From contig DATGLD010000033.1 of NCBI GenBank assembly GCA_035294305.1, positions 18,470 through 82,469 of the forward strand: a stretch of DNA of 64,000 bases, in the 5' to 3' direction. The position numbers were made by a program, and so were the translations under genes. Below are positions 26,351 through 34,625 of the stretch, in pieces (the stretch's first letter is position 1; each line of letters begins with the position of its first letter). The notes beneath the pieces were generated by a model. The model saw only the letters and a program-made list of their open reading frames with translations. It did not search any database and was not told the DNA's origin. The stretch comes from DASRBN01 sp035294305. Its GTDB lineage: Bacteria > Chloroflexota > Ktedonobacteria > Ktedonobacterales > Ktedonobacteraceae.

Positions 26351-27658
26351 GTGAGGCAATACGTTACATACCTTAGACTTGATCAATTCGATAACTTTAC
26401 TCAAGCGAGGAATAAAGCTATATTTACCTCTCAGCGTAATCGCATTCAGCAACCTGAACATGTTCAGCAACCGGGAGGCGAAGGTATAAAGCAGGTTGTG
26501 CCTGTTTGGGATATCGCCTGGCTATTTATAGCCACGCGCCTGTTACTCATCCTGGTTACCTATATTAGCTTTATTCTTTTTCCGGTACCGGCGCACGTCT
26601 ATCCAAACACACCCGTTGACCTGATCGGTTTGCTTACATCCTGGAACCACTGGGATGCCGCCAATTATACCTCTATTGCCGAGTTTGGTTATACCCGAGT
26701 GGAGCTTACGGCTTTTTTCCCACTTTTTCCCATACTTATCAAAGCATTCGCTTTTTTACTTGGCAATCAGGGTTACATCGCTATCGGCATGATTATCAGC
26801 AATCTAGCTTTGCTAGGCTCGCTGTTTGTTCTCTACCAGCTTGCCGCTGATGTTTTAGGAGAGCAGGCTGGACGACGAACGCTGCTGTATCTTTGCATCT
26901 TCCCAACCGCTTTTTTCTTTTTTGCCGCCTATAATGAGTCACTGTTCCTTTTCTTGACCGCCAGTTCCTTCCTGGCTATGCGTCGAAAGAAGTGGTGGCT
27001 TGCGGCAGGCCTGGGGTTTTTCGCTGCTTTGACACGTTCAGCCGGTTTATTCCTTGTCATCCCTTTTCTCTATGAAATCTGGGTCTCAAATGAGAGCTCC
27101 GGTCATGCTAGCAGGGCCCTTACCCGCAAATTACCAGGCTTACTTCCCAGGGCCTTGCCGGTTATTCTCATCCCCCTTGGGACCCTGCTCTACTGTCTCT
27201 ATACCTGGTATGCCTTCGGCAATCCTTTTGCGTTTGCATCAGTACAAATCTATTGGGCACGGCATCTGTCATGGCCCTGGATAGGTATCTGGTTGGCATT
27301 AGTCGATCTATTCTGGGCAACTCCATTTGGATCATTCTACGAGGTTCATACCTTAATCGATCTCACTGCCACCGTTGGCTTTATTGTGCTGGCAGTGATA
27401 GGCTGGCGCAGGCTGCGTACCAGCTACAATCTGTGGCTGGTCATTCTATTGTTATTCATGCTCATCAGCCCGGCAACGACACAGCACGATGCTTTGCAGT
27501 CCAATCAACGCTTCGTGCTGGAAATGTTCCCGGCCTTTATCACTCTGGCAGCGCTTGGCATCAAACATCATCGTCTACATCAGGCCTTGATACTTTTGTT
27601 TCCAACCTTACAGGCAGTATTTGCGATGCTTTTTGTGTTGAATCGTTGGATGGTATAG
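26351..27658 (+). CDS. PIG-V-like polytopic mannosyltransferase
   Basis: A 435-residue membrane protein starting with GTG 26351 (weak ribosome site, no better start nearby). After a hydrophilic N-terminus of about 45 residues there are roughly eight to ten transmembrane helices. LLTSWNHWDAANYTSIAEFGYT and ELTAFFPLFPILIKAF, the WDA.xY and FFPxxP motifs, are characteristic of PIG-V / GPI mannosyltransferase II homologues in bacteria. Such enzymes transfer mannose from a polyprenyl-phosphate donor on the outer face of the membrane. It is the first of three glycosyltransferase genes in 26.3-31 kb. Acceptor unknown. Confidence 0.8.
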   Translation: MRQYVTYLRLDQFDNFTQARNKAIFTSQRNRIQQPEHVQQPGGEGIKQVVPVWDIAWLFIATRLLLILVTYISFILFPVPAHVYPNTPVDLIGLLTSWNHWDAANYTSIAEFGYTRVELTAFFPLFPILIKAFAFLLGNQGYIAIGMIISNLALLGSLFVLYQLAADVLGEQAGRRTLLYLCIFPTAFFFFAAYNESLFLFLTASSFLAMRRKKWWLAAGLGFFAALTRSAGLFLVIPFLYEIWVSNESSGHASRALTRKLPGLLPRALPVILIPLGTLLYCLYTWYAFGNPFAFASVQIYWARHLSWPWIGIWLALVDLFWATPFGSFYEVHTLIDLTATVGFIVLAVIGWRRLRTSYNLWLVILLLFMLISPATTQHDALQSNQRFVLEMFPAFITLAALGIKHHRLHQALILLFPTLQAVFAMLFVLNRWMV

Positions 27659-27701
27659 TAGGACTAAGCAAGCACGCCAGTTGCTCTTCCCTGATCACAT
27701 G

Positions 27702-29093
27702 TTACTTGCCCAGAGCTTCACTTGTCTCTGGCACATCCTCTTCAGCTTTTGGTTCTACCTTTTGAGCGGTCGCTTTCCGGTAACTTGCGATAAGTGAGCG
27801 CAGGCTGCCCGCTTCCCTGCTCGTCAACCACCAGAGAGCGCCGGCTCCGAGTAAGATGAGTATTGGCTCGATAGGCGCTCGAAAGCGCGGGATACCATAA
27901 AAAATAATACACTGGGCAATGGTCATCAAGATCATGAGATAGACGAACAGGAATTCACGCCATCTTTGCCAGGTAAGCGCCAGGCCCAGACCGGCCATGA
28001 TAAAAACAGCGATTGGGAAGGTGTTCATCATATCCAGAACAATTTTTGATGACCGCTGCCAGAAATATTTGTCCACAGGTAAATCGGCTTCGAAGGTCGC
28101 AGGTTGCCACATATTAATGAAATGTAACTTCAGCAAGTGAGGCATCAAATTAAGATGACTCTTGATCCATAGAATGGCTTGATCCTTGAAATAGTTATCG
28201 CGCGCGACCTCACATGCCGGCACGCAGAAATCCGGATATTTGTGCGCGATAGCCGGACTGGACACAAGTGGATTGATCCAGGTTCCCGGCACGCCCCCTG
28301 GATAGCTTGGCAGGTAGACCGTCTGAGAATTGTATGCTCCGAGCAGTACCGTTCCATCTCCGTTTGCCACAAGTACAAACGCGTGCGAAACGTTATAATT
28401 TCGAATCGTCCAGGGAACCACGAAGATGATGGTTATCAGCGTAATACCAAGCGCGCTTTTAGCGAGTAATTGCCATGGAAGCACTTTTCTCCAGCCCATA
28501 ATAATTGCCCAGAACAGGAAAAGCGCAAGCACAAGAATGCCATTGGGCCTGGTAAGTGTGAGCATTCCGAGCAGTATTCCGCACCATATCCAGTTTGCCG
28601 GTTTCCGGTCGCGTTGTAAGCGGTAGACAGCATAGCAAAAACCAAAGAAGAGGAGAATATAGACAGACTCGGTATAGAGCCAACCGTCATAGATATAAAG
28701 TTCCGGGTAGATGGCGGCAAATGCCCCTGCCAGCAGGCCTATACGCCAACCAAATAGATCTCGTGCGAACAGGTAAACCAGTACGCATGTACCGGAGCCA
28801 ACCAGGCACAAAAAATAGCGCGGCAATTCAGCATGTTGACCAAAGAGCGCAACAATCACGGCGATGACTGCGGGCCAGAAAGGGGCGCGGTATACTGTCG
28901 GCATATATGGCTGCACGCAGAAACAATGCTCGGTAACAATATGGACGCCCAACATATAATAAGAAAGAGAGTCGTGTTGGGGTACATAATTACGCGCTAC
29001 TGTGAGATTATAGGCCACGCGTACTGCCAGAGCGAGACAAAAAATGCTGATGGCTGGCACATACGACCGCACATGTTTCATTTCAAATTTCAT
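27702..29093 (-). CDS. GT39/ArnT-like membrane glycosyltransferase
   Basis: A 463-residue polytopic protein. The first helix is followed by YVPQHDSLSYYMLG, with the acidic residue that in GT-C enzymes lies in the first external loop, then TVYRAPFWPAVIAVI and the YLFARDLFGWRIGLLAGAFAAIYPELYIYDG segment typical of dolichyl-phosphate-mannose-type (PMT_2) enzymes. About ten to eleven helices precede a charged cytoplasmic tail (KAEEDVPETSE). It is convergent with the PIG-V-like gene (gap 43 nt) and divergent from the one at 29326. Donor is probably a polyprenyl-phosphate sugar; acceptor unknown. Confidence 0.78.
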   Translation of the reverse strand: MKFEMKHVRSYVPAISIFCLALAVRVAYNLTVARNYVPQHDSLSYYMLGVHIVTEHCFCVQPYMPTVYRAPFWPAVIAVIVALFGQHAELPRYFLCLVGSGTCVLVYLFARDLFGWRIGLLAGAFAAIYPELYIYDGWLYTESVYILLFFGFCYAVYRLQRDRKPANWIWCGILLGMLTLTRPNGILVLALFLFWAIIMGWRKVLPWQLLAKSALGITLITIIFVVPWTIRNYNVSHAFVLVANGDGTVLLGAYNSQTVYLPSYPGGVPGTWINPLVSSPAIAHKYPDFCVPACEVARDNYFKDQAILWIKSHLNLMPHLLKLHFINMWQPATFEADLPVDKYFWQRSSKIVLDMMNTFPIAVFIMAGLGLALTWQRWREFLFVYLMILMTIAQCIIFYGIPRFRAPIEPILILLGAGALWWLTSREAGSLRSLIASYRKATAQKVEPKAEEDVPETSEALGK

Positions 29094-29325
29094 GTTCCAT
29101 ACCGGGCATCTAGTACGTTAGATAAGGTGAAAATTCCATCGGGCCTATTCAAAAGTAACGAACTACGCTTGTTGAGGTAACTGTTTCGTCACCACTCAGT
29201 AGTAGTACCTAAAGATGTCAAAACTCGTAAAGTACGCGGTCACATGATTCTACTTCTAGAATGCCGGTGGTGCAATAGGGGTCCCGCTACTTCTTACTGT
29301 GCTTTTCATTCAATAGAGGGTAAAA

Positions 29326-31011
29326 TTGGTCGAAAGAAACATTGAGGGCCGGTCATCAACACTCATCAGCGTCCTCTGTACGCTAGCTTTTGTAGTCTGC
29401 ACATTGCTTACCGTGGCACCACTCGGCCGTATACCAGACCGGGCTATTCGCCTGCAAACGCCTCTGGGGACCTATCTGGCCGGGGTAGGAGCCTGGTTAC
29501 CCAATACCGTGAGCCTGACGGCGAATCATACAGCATCCCAGGCTAGCACAAACTACCTGGAATTCTTGATGCTCATCGGGCTTGCTTTTGTCATCTACGG
29601 ATGGTTTGCCCTCTTCATCTTACGCCTGGCACCGGCTAATAAGCACAGGCAAATGCTCCAGCTCATCTGGGCCGGGGCACTGGTGGCAGGATTGGTCTAC
29701 GTCTTTACACCAGCAATGCTCTCGCATGATGTCCTCGTTTACGCGAGCTACAGCCGCATATTGAGTGTGTACCATGCGAATCCCTACTTCGTGCCATTAG
29801 CAGCCTACCCAAAGGACCCGCTTTACCATCTTAACTACTGGGCTCGCACGATAGCTGCTTATGGTCCTGTGTGGTTAGACACCTGCGCTTTTTGGGGGTT
29901 AATTGTTGGCCCTCAACCGCTTGCATATGTCCTGGCGTTTCGCTTGTTCGCGCTTGCCTGTCATCTGATAAATATCTGGCTGGTCATCACCATCCTGCGC
30001 ACAATGGAGCACTCGCCGCGCACCATCACCCTCGGAGCGCTGCTATACGCCTGGAATCCTCTTGTTTTGCTTGAGAGTAGCCTTGGTGGTCATAACGATG
30101 TCTTTATGGTCACCTTCATACTTAGCGGGATTTTGCTGGCCATTCGCGCAGATCGCAAGGAATCACTCACTACACCGCAAGGCTACCTGCCGCCCATCAT
30201 CGCATTCACGCTGGCAGCCTTAATAAAGTTCACGGCTCTCCCTCTTATTACTCTCTTTCTTATTTTCCTGGCTTTTAGAGTGCTGCGCCTGTCAGAATCG
30301 AGCGGCCAACTGGGATGGCGAGCAAGCTCACAGCGCTGGAAACAAGCGCTCTCCACGATTCTCCTCGCAAGCATTATTGCCGGCATCGTAGCGCTTTCAC
30401 TCTATGCCCCTTTCTGGATCGGCCACAGCCTCTATGCGATCGAGAGTAGTTTCACTTCTCCCCCATCGGCCCTTTACGCCGAAAATTCGATTATGCGAGC
30501 CATAAGCACGTGGGAGCAATCACATAGTGCGCTTTCAAATACACTTGTCAGCATATTAGTTAATCGCAAGACCTGGGACCATATAAGCATCCTCGTCTTA
30601 GCGATATCCATCCTGGCAGGGGCGCTTGCGATGCGGAAAGCCCCAACCATACGCAATTTCGTGCTTGCATCAGTCGCTTCCCTGGGCGCCTTACTCATCG
30701 TCACACCATGGTTCTATTCCTGGTATGTAACCTGGCTAGTCGGTCTCATAGCGGTTTGCCTTCCCTTAAAGGGGAGCCGTACCGGTAGAGCTATGCTGGC
30801 CTTTGTCCTGGTATTTTCGGCTTCGGCATTGCTGACCTATCTTTTTAAAGACGGGTACCCGCCATTTGGCATATGGACCGGCCTGGTATTTTTAACTACT
30901 ATTGCCCCTCCCATAGTCGCCTTTCTCATTGTATACTTTACCTGGAAGTCTCCCTCACGGGCCTCCTACCCAACAAGAGATAGCGCCTATACGGAAAAAG
31001 TCAGGGCTTGA
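29326..31011 (+). CDS. MptA/B-like polyprenol-phosphate mannosyltransferase family protein
   Basis: TTG 29326 follows AGAGGGTAAAA. The 561-residue protein has about twelve to thirteen transmembrane helices. The segment MLSHDVLVYASYSRILSVYHANPYFVPL, with the Asp in the first large loop, and YGPVWLDTCAFWGLI resemble actinobacterial alpha-1,6-mannosyltransferases (MptA/MptB) and related GT-C enzymes. LLYAWNPLVLLESSLGGHNDVFMV is a further family-typical segment. A short charged C-terminus follows. The 230 bp upstream, between it and the divergent GT39 gene, show no other feature. Likely part of a lipoglycan or wall-glycan pathway, by inference. Confidence 0.75.
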   Translation: MVERNIEGRSSTLISVLCTLAFVVCTLLTVAPLGRIPDRAIRLQTPLGTYLAGVGAWLPNTVSLTANHTASQASTNYLEFLMLIGLAFVIYGWFALFILRLAPANKHRQMLQLIWAGALVAGLVYVFTPAMLSHDVLVYASYSRILSVYHANPYFVPLAAYPKDPLYHLNYWARTIAAYGPVWLDTCAFWGLIVGPQPLAYVLAFRLFALACHLINIWLVITILRTMEHSPRTITLGALLYAWNPLVLLESSLGGHNDVFMVTFILSGILLAIRADRKESLTTPQGYLPPIIAFTLAALIKFTALPLITLFLIFLAFRVLRLSESSGQLGWRASSQRWKQALSTILLASIIAGIVALSLYAPFWIGHSLYAIESSFTSPPSALYAENSIMRAISTWEQSHSALSNTLVSILVNRKTWDHISILVLAISILAGALAMRKAPTIRNFVLASVASLGALLIVTPWFYSWYVTWLVGLIAVCLPLKGSRTGRAMLAFVLVFSASALLTYLFKDGYPPFGIWTGLVFLTTIAPPIVAFLIVYFTWKSPSRASYPTRDSAYTEKVRA

Positions 31012-31101
31012 TATCATAAAGTTGCCGAGTTGGACTGGTGGCTTTATAATTGCCTAGGTGGGACCTTTAGCGATTGTTCAACCGGAGCGAAAGGACTCTC
31101 G

Positions 31102-31869
31102 ATGCGCCATTTATTCCTGTTTCGAAACAGAATGCTTTACTGGTCTGGGGAGCCAATGGGCGCACTCATCTCACTTGACCTATTACGTAACGCGCTGGAC
31201 GTATTGGGCTATCCGGCGGTCGCGCTTTTCATCATGATCGAGAGTTCGGGCATCCCATTCCCGGGCGAAACAATGCTGTTGCTAGCATCTTTTTACGCGG
31301 GAGTAGAGCAGCAATTACAGATACCGATTGTCATTGCCTGCGCTGCCCTCGGCGCGATTGTGGGAGATAACATCGGCTATATCATCGGTCGCACGGGAGG
31401 CCGCGCCCTGGCCGAACGTTACGGTCGTTATGTCTTCTTGAAGCCGGAACATCTAGATCAGGCCGAAAAGTTCTTTGCGAAACACGGAAATAAAACCGTC
31501 TTTTTTGGCCGTTTCGTTTCCGTCTTGCGTGCATGGGCGGCGTTTCTAGCAGGGGTTAACCACATGCGCTGGCGTAGTTTTCTGCTTTATAACGCTGCCG
31601 GTGGTATCATCTGGGCCATTGTCTATGGTCTGCTCGGCTTTTATGCTGGCCGCTACTTCAAGGATAACTTTACAGAAGTGGAAAACATAGCTCGCGCACT
31701 TGGCTGGGCGGGGGCCGGGGCAATCACACTGGCAATCATCCTGGCAATCGTCATTTATCGCCTACGTAAACGGCGTATTCGTTCTACCCAATCAGTTGAA
31801 GAAATCCAGAATGCCCCGCTAGCAGCATTTCCAGAGGAAGCTGCCAGTAGAGCAAATGATCATCCTTAA
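31102..31869 (+). CDS. DedA-family membrane protein
   Basis: The start is placed at ATG 31102 (GCGAAAGGACTCTCG upstream); ATG 31156, behind GGGGAG, is a close alternative. The product of about 255 residues has the DedA/SNARE-associated domain: YPAVALFIMIESSGIPFPGETMLL, GAIVGDNIGYIIGRTGG, FFAKHGNKTVFFGRFVSVLRAWAAFLAGVNHMRW and GGIIWAIVYGLLGFYAG. The E.(S/G)G.P.PGE and R motifs of the family are intact. DedA proteins move undecaprenyl-phosphate or other lipids across the membrane, which fits the neighbouring polyprenyl-dependent glycosyltransferases. It follows the MptA/B-like gene by about 90 nt on the same strand. Confidence 0.87.
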   Translation: MRHLFLFRNRMLYWSGEPMGALISLDLLRNALDVLGYPAVALFIMIESSGIPFPGETMLLLASFYAGVEQQLQIPIVIACAALGAIVGDNIGYIIGRTGGRALAERYGRYVFLKPEHLDQAEKFFAKHGNKTVFFGRFVSVLRAWAAFLAGVNHMRWRSFLLYNAAGGIIWAIVYGLLGFYAGRYFKDNFTEVENIARALGWAGAGAITLAIILAIVIYRLRKRRIRSTQSVEEIQNAPLAAFPEEAASRANDHP

Positions 31870-31927
31870 TTGCCTCTTTTGTGCATGCTAAATTGAGTAC
31901 ATGAAAGAAAAGTGAGGGGACTCTACC

Positions 31928-33502
31928 ATGCCAACATTGTTTGATGGACAGCTATTTGAGCGCTATCGTATCCTACGCCACCTAGGAAGCGGCGTTTCAG
32001 GAGCATGCTACGAGGCCGAAGATACCATGCTCCTGCGCAAAGTTTCGCTGAAACTGATACATCCATGGGCCACCCTTCCCGATGCCGCCCGTCGCCAGTT
32101 TTTCCGTGAAATGCAAGGGCTTAGCACCCTCAATCACCCCTACCTCGCAACGGTGCTAGACTATGGAGAGATCGATAGCAGGCTATACGTCGCCCGCCGC
32201 TATCTCACAGGCGGCACTTTGTTAGGCAATGAAGGCCGCCTGTGGTTTCGTCCCCCGCTTGCTATCGCAGATGCCATCCATTATATACATCAACTGGCCC
32301 AGGCCCTTCAGTACATCCATAATCTGGGGTATTTGCACGGCTCTGTGACTTTCTCTAACATCCTGGTATTGCGCGGCCCAAATCTTGATAACGAACCAGG
32401 CTACGCCCCTTTCTTGCTTGCGGATGCCGGATTGACCAACTTTGTACGTCGCTTTGGCCGGCCCCAGAATCAATTCCTTCCCATTACAGCTGCCCCCGAA
32501 CAATACGGCAAACGTGTCACTCCCGCCAGTGATCAATTTGCCCTCGCCGTATTACTGTATCTCTGGATCACCGGCAGACCACCCTATTTAGGAACCCCAG
32601 AAGAAATTGAGCATTTGAAACTTTCTGAAGCCATCCCGCTGCCGAGCTCCCTCAATCCAAGAGTAACTCTTGAGCAAGACGGCATCCTCCTTCGCGCCCT
32701 ATCCGTCTACCCTGAAGATCGTTATCCCTCTGTGCTTGCATTCGCAGACTCCCTCTTGACAACGCTAGCGCCCGAACCGCAGGTAGAATCTTCACACGAG
32801 CAAGAGCAGGCTCTAGTAGTGGAAGATCACCTTGCGCAGCAGATGCCCCAACCCGAACCAGGGCCTGCCCCTGCACCGCGCCCCGAACCCGATATCCCGC
32901 AGCCCATACCGGAACCCAATGTACCTCAACCCTCCCCAAACCCTGTCCCTACACCCCAACCGGATATTCCTGAGACGCCTTCTGAGCCGGACACACCACA
33001 GCCAGCGCCTGACCCCATTCCACAACCGGTGCCAGACGTGCCACAACCATTGCCCGAACCCACCGTTCCTCAAACAACGCCCCAAACGCTGCCACAGGCC
33101 GGCTACGCTTCTATAAGCGAACTTACGGACTATGCGGAACTATTACCACAAACACAACAAGAACAGGTGATAGCTACTCCACGCCTGATCATCGTCTCGC
33201 CATACACAGAACAGCCAGCAGAATATAGAATGCAAAGCGATGAAATCACTCTGGGCCGCGCCGGTTCGAGCGATATCCTGTTGGACCAGGATAACCTTAC
33301 CTCACGGCACCACGCCCTGCTCAAACGCGTGGATAATACTTACATCATCTACGACAGACGGAGCGCTAATGGAGTGTTTGTAAACGGACAGAAAATTGAT
33401 GCTGTGACTGGATGCGAACTTGCAGACGGCGACCACATCAGTATCGGAAACTACGAGATCATTTTCCGCCTCTCACCGGTTATGAGCATGGTTTTTGAGT
33501 AA
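31928..33502 (+). CDS. Ser/Thr pseudokinase with Pro-rich linker and FHA domain
   Basis: Start ATG 31928 has GTGAGGGGACTCTACC before it. Residues 12-275 are a protein-kinase fold: glycine loop HLGSGVSG, VSLK with Lys42, but the catalytic HRDLKPEN is HGSVTFSN (137-144), so the catalytic Asp is Ser139. Asn144 and the DFG Asp (Asp166 in DAG) remain, so ATP binding is possible but catalysis unlikely. Residues about 300-390 are a Pro/Gln linker built from repeats such as DIPQPIPEPNVPQPSP. A C-terminal FHA domain (about 430-515) has LGRAGSSDILL, SRHHALL and SANGVFVNG, which bind phospho-threonine. It may act as an adaptor for an active kinase, for example the one at 51981. No membrane segment. Confidence 0.82.
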   Translation: MPTLFDGQLFERYRILRHLGSGVSGACYEAEDTMLLRKVSLKLIHPWATLPDAARRQFFREMQGLSTLNHPYLATVLDYGEIDSRLYVARRYLTGGTLLGNEGRLWFRPPLAIADAIHYIHQLAQALQYIHNLGYLHGSVTFSNILVLRGPNLDNEPGYAPFLLADAGLTNFVRRFGRPQNQFLPITAAPEQYGKRVTPASDQFALAVLLYLWITGRPPYLGTPEEIEHLKLSEAIPLPSSLNPRVTLEQDGILLRALSVYPEDRYPSVLAFADSLLTTLAPEPQVESSHEQEQALVVEDHLAQQMPQPEPGPAPAPRPEPDIPQPIPEPNVPQPSPNPVPTPQPDIPETPSEPDTPQPAPDPIPQPVPDVPQPLPEPTVPQTTPQTLPQAGYASISELTDYAELLPQTQQEQVIATPRLIIVSPYTEQPAEYRMQSDEITLGRAGSSDILLDQDNLTSRHHALLKRVDNTYIIYDRRSANGVFVNGQKIDAVTGCELADGDHISIGNYEIIFRLSPVMSMVFE

Positions 33503-33536
33503 TCCGAGAATCTGCTGAGCAAGCGCGAATGTGGTC

Positions 33537-33679
33537 TCAGTAACTGACATCCACTCATAACTCGGGGTGCAGGGGTTTCACCCCTGCCGGGGTGCGGGGT
33601 GTCCCCGCTTGCTTCCCCTCCCGTCCTGACGGGCCATAGGCCCGCTGAAAGAATTATGAGTGGATGGCAGTCAGTAACT
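33537..33679. mobile_element. MITE-like element with 9-bp target duplication
   Basis: TCAGTAACT occurs directly at 33537-33545 and 33671-33679. Inside it, CATCCACTCATAA (33548-33560) is exactly reverse-repeated at 33654-33666. The 93-nt core holds four successive hairpins: GCAGGGG/CCCCTGC, GCGGGG/CCCCGC, CCGTC/GACGG and GGGCC/GGCCC, with loops of 2-5 nt. There is no ORF. The pattern is that of a non-autonomous transposable element between the FHA gene and the TetR gene. No autonomous partner with the same ends was found in the window. Confidence 0.75.
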
Positions 33680-33757
33680 CTTGACTTTTACCCATAATCT
33701 ATACTATCCTTATCAATACAACTGTATGATACAAATTTCTGGTAAAGGAAAGTATAG

Positions 33758-34621
33758 TTGGTTGGACGGCATACCGGTAAGGGAAAATGCAGCGGAAAAG
33801 AGCGGTTGATATACGCGGCCCAAGTACTGACGCAAGAGCACCCTTTTGATGATATCACGATTGATGACGTTATCAAAACCGCTGAACTCTCGCGTCCTGC
33901 TTTCTATTACCACTTTGCAGGGGGAAAAGAAGAGCTGCGCGCTGAATTGATACATCGTGGCATACTTCACGAGAAACAGGCGCAGGATACGCAGCAATCC
34001 ATACTCGAGGCTGCTCTGCGCGTTTTCGCGCGTGCCGGAATTTCAGCGGCCACCCTGGAAGATATTGCCGCTGAAGCAGGTGTCACACGCGGCGCGCTCT
34101 TATGGCATTTTCACAGTAAAGATGAGTTACTCTCAGCCATCATTAAGCGCTATGGACCTCATTCTGTAGTACGCCCGGTCATCGAGTCGATTGAACACAA
34201 CTTGAGAGATGGAATTCCGCTTGACGACGAGGCCGTGGTGCGGAAACTTGTTGCTGCCTTCTACGACGGCTTCACTGAGATGGGAGATTATGCGCGCCTA
34301 GCTATTCTACTTGTTCATACACATCCGGAGGCGGCCTGCATTCTCGCCGAGAAAATCGTCAAGGGGCGCAAAAGCATTATTGAGTATGTGAAAACACGCC
34401 AGGAAGAGGGCTCTTTCTCTCAGGATATTGACCCCGCATTTTTCGTACAGGTAATATCCTTAACCTGCGCTATGCGTGTGGTGGGACAGGGACTCAGCGA
34501 TCTTCTCCCTCTGGCACACCTCTCTCGCGAGGAAATTATCGATCAATTTGTCGCTTTACTTCTATACGGCATCGTTCGCCGCGATCAACCGCGTAAAGAC
34601 GAAGCCTGGAAAGGAGTTTAA
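33758..34621 (+). CDS. TetR-family regulator with two tandem HTH domains
   Basis: TTG 33758 follows GGTAAAGGAAAGTATAG. The 287-residue protein has two TetR-type DNA-binding domains in sequence: residues about 13-62 (LIYAAQVLTQE, ITIDDVIKTAELSRPAFYYHF) and about 80-128 (SILEAALRVFARAGISAATL, DIAAEAGVTRGALLWHF). The remaining ~155 residues are the all-helical ligand and dimer domain. TetR proteins normally have one such domain. It ends 5 nt before the start of the MFS exporter gene, so it most likely controls tetR-emrB-emrA. The 80 nt upstream contain TACAACTGTATGATACAA, a partly symmetric sequence that could hold its operator. Confidence 0.85.
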   Translation: MVGRHTGKGKCSGKERLIYAAQVLTQEHPFDDITIDDVIKTAELSRPAFYYHFAGGKEELRAELIHRGILHEKQAQDTQQSILEAALRVFARAGISAATLEDIAAEAGVTRGALLWHFHSKDELLSAIIKRYGPHSVVRPVIESIEHNLRDGIPLDDEAVVRKLVAAFYDGFTEMGDYARLAILLVHTHPEAACILAEKIVKGRKSIIEYVKTRQEEGSFSQDIDPAFFVQVISLTCAMRVVGQGLSDLLPLAHLSREEIIDQFVALLLYGIVRRDQPRKDEAWKGV

Positions 34622-34625
34622 CCGC

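Noticed and set aside
32830..33090. CCxxACCC-rich short repeats, first suspected as a DNA repeat array
   Set aside because: They are the codons of the Pro/Gln linker of the FHA protein, in frame throughout and irregular in spacing, so neither CRISPR nor a separate repeat.
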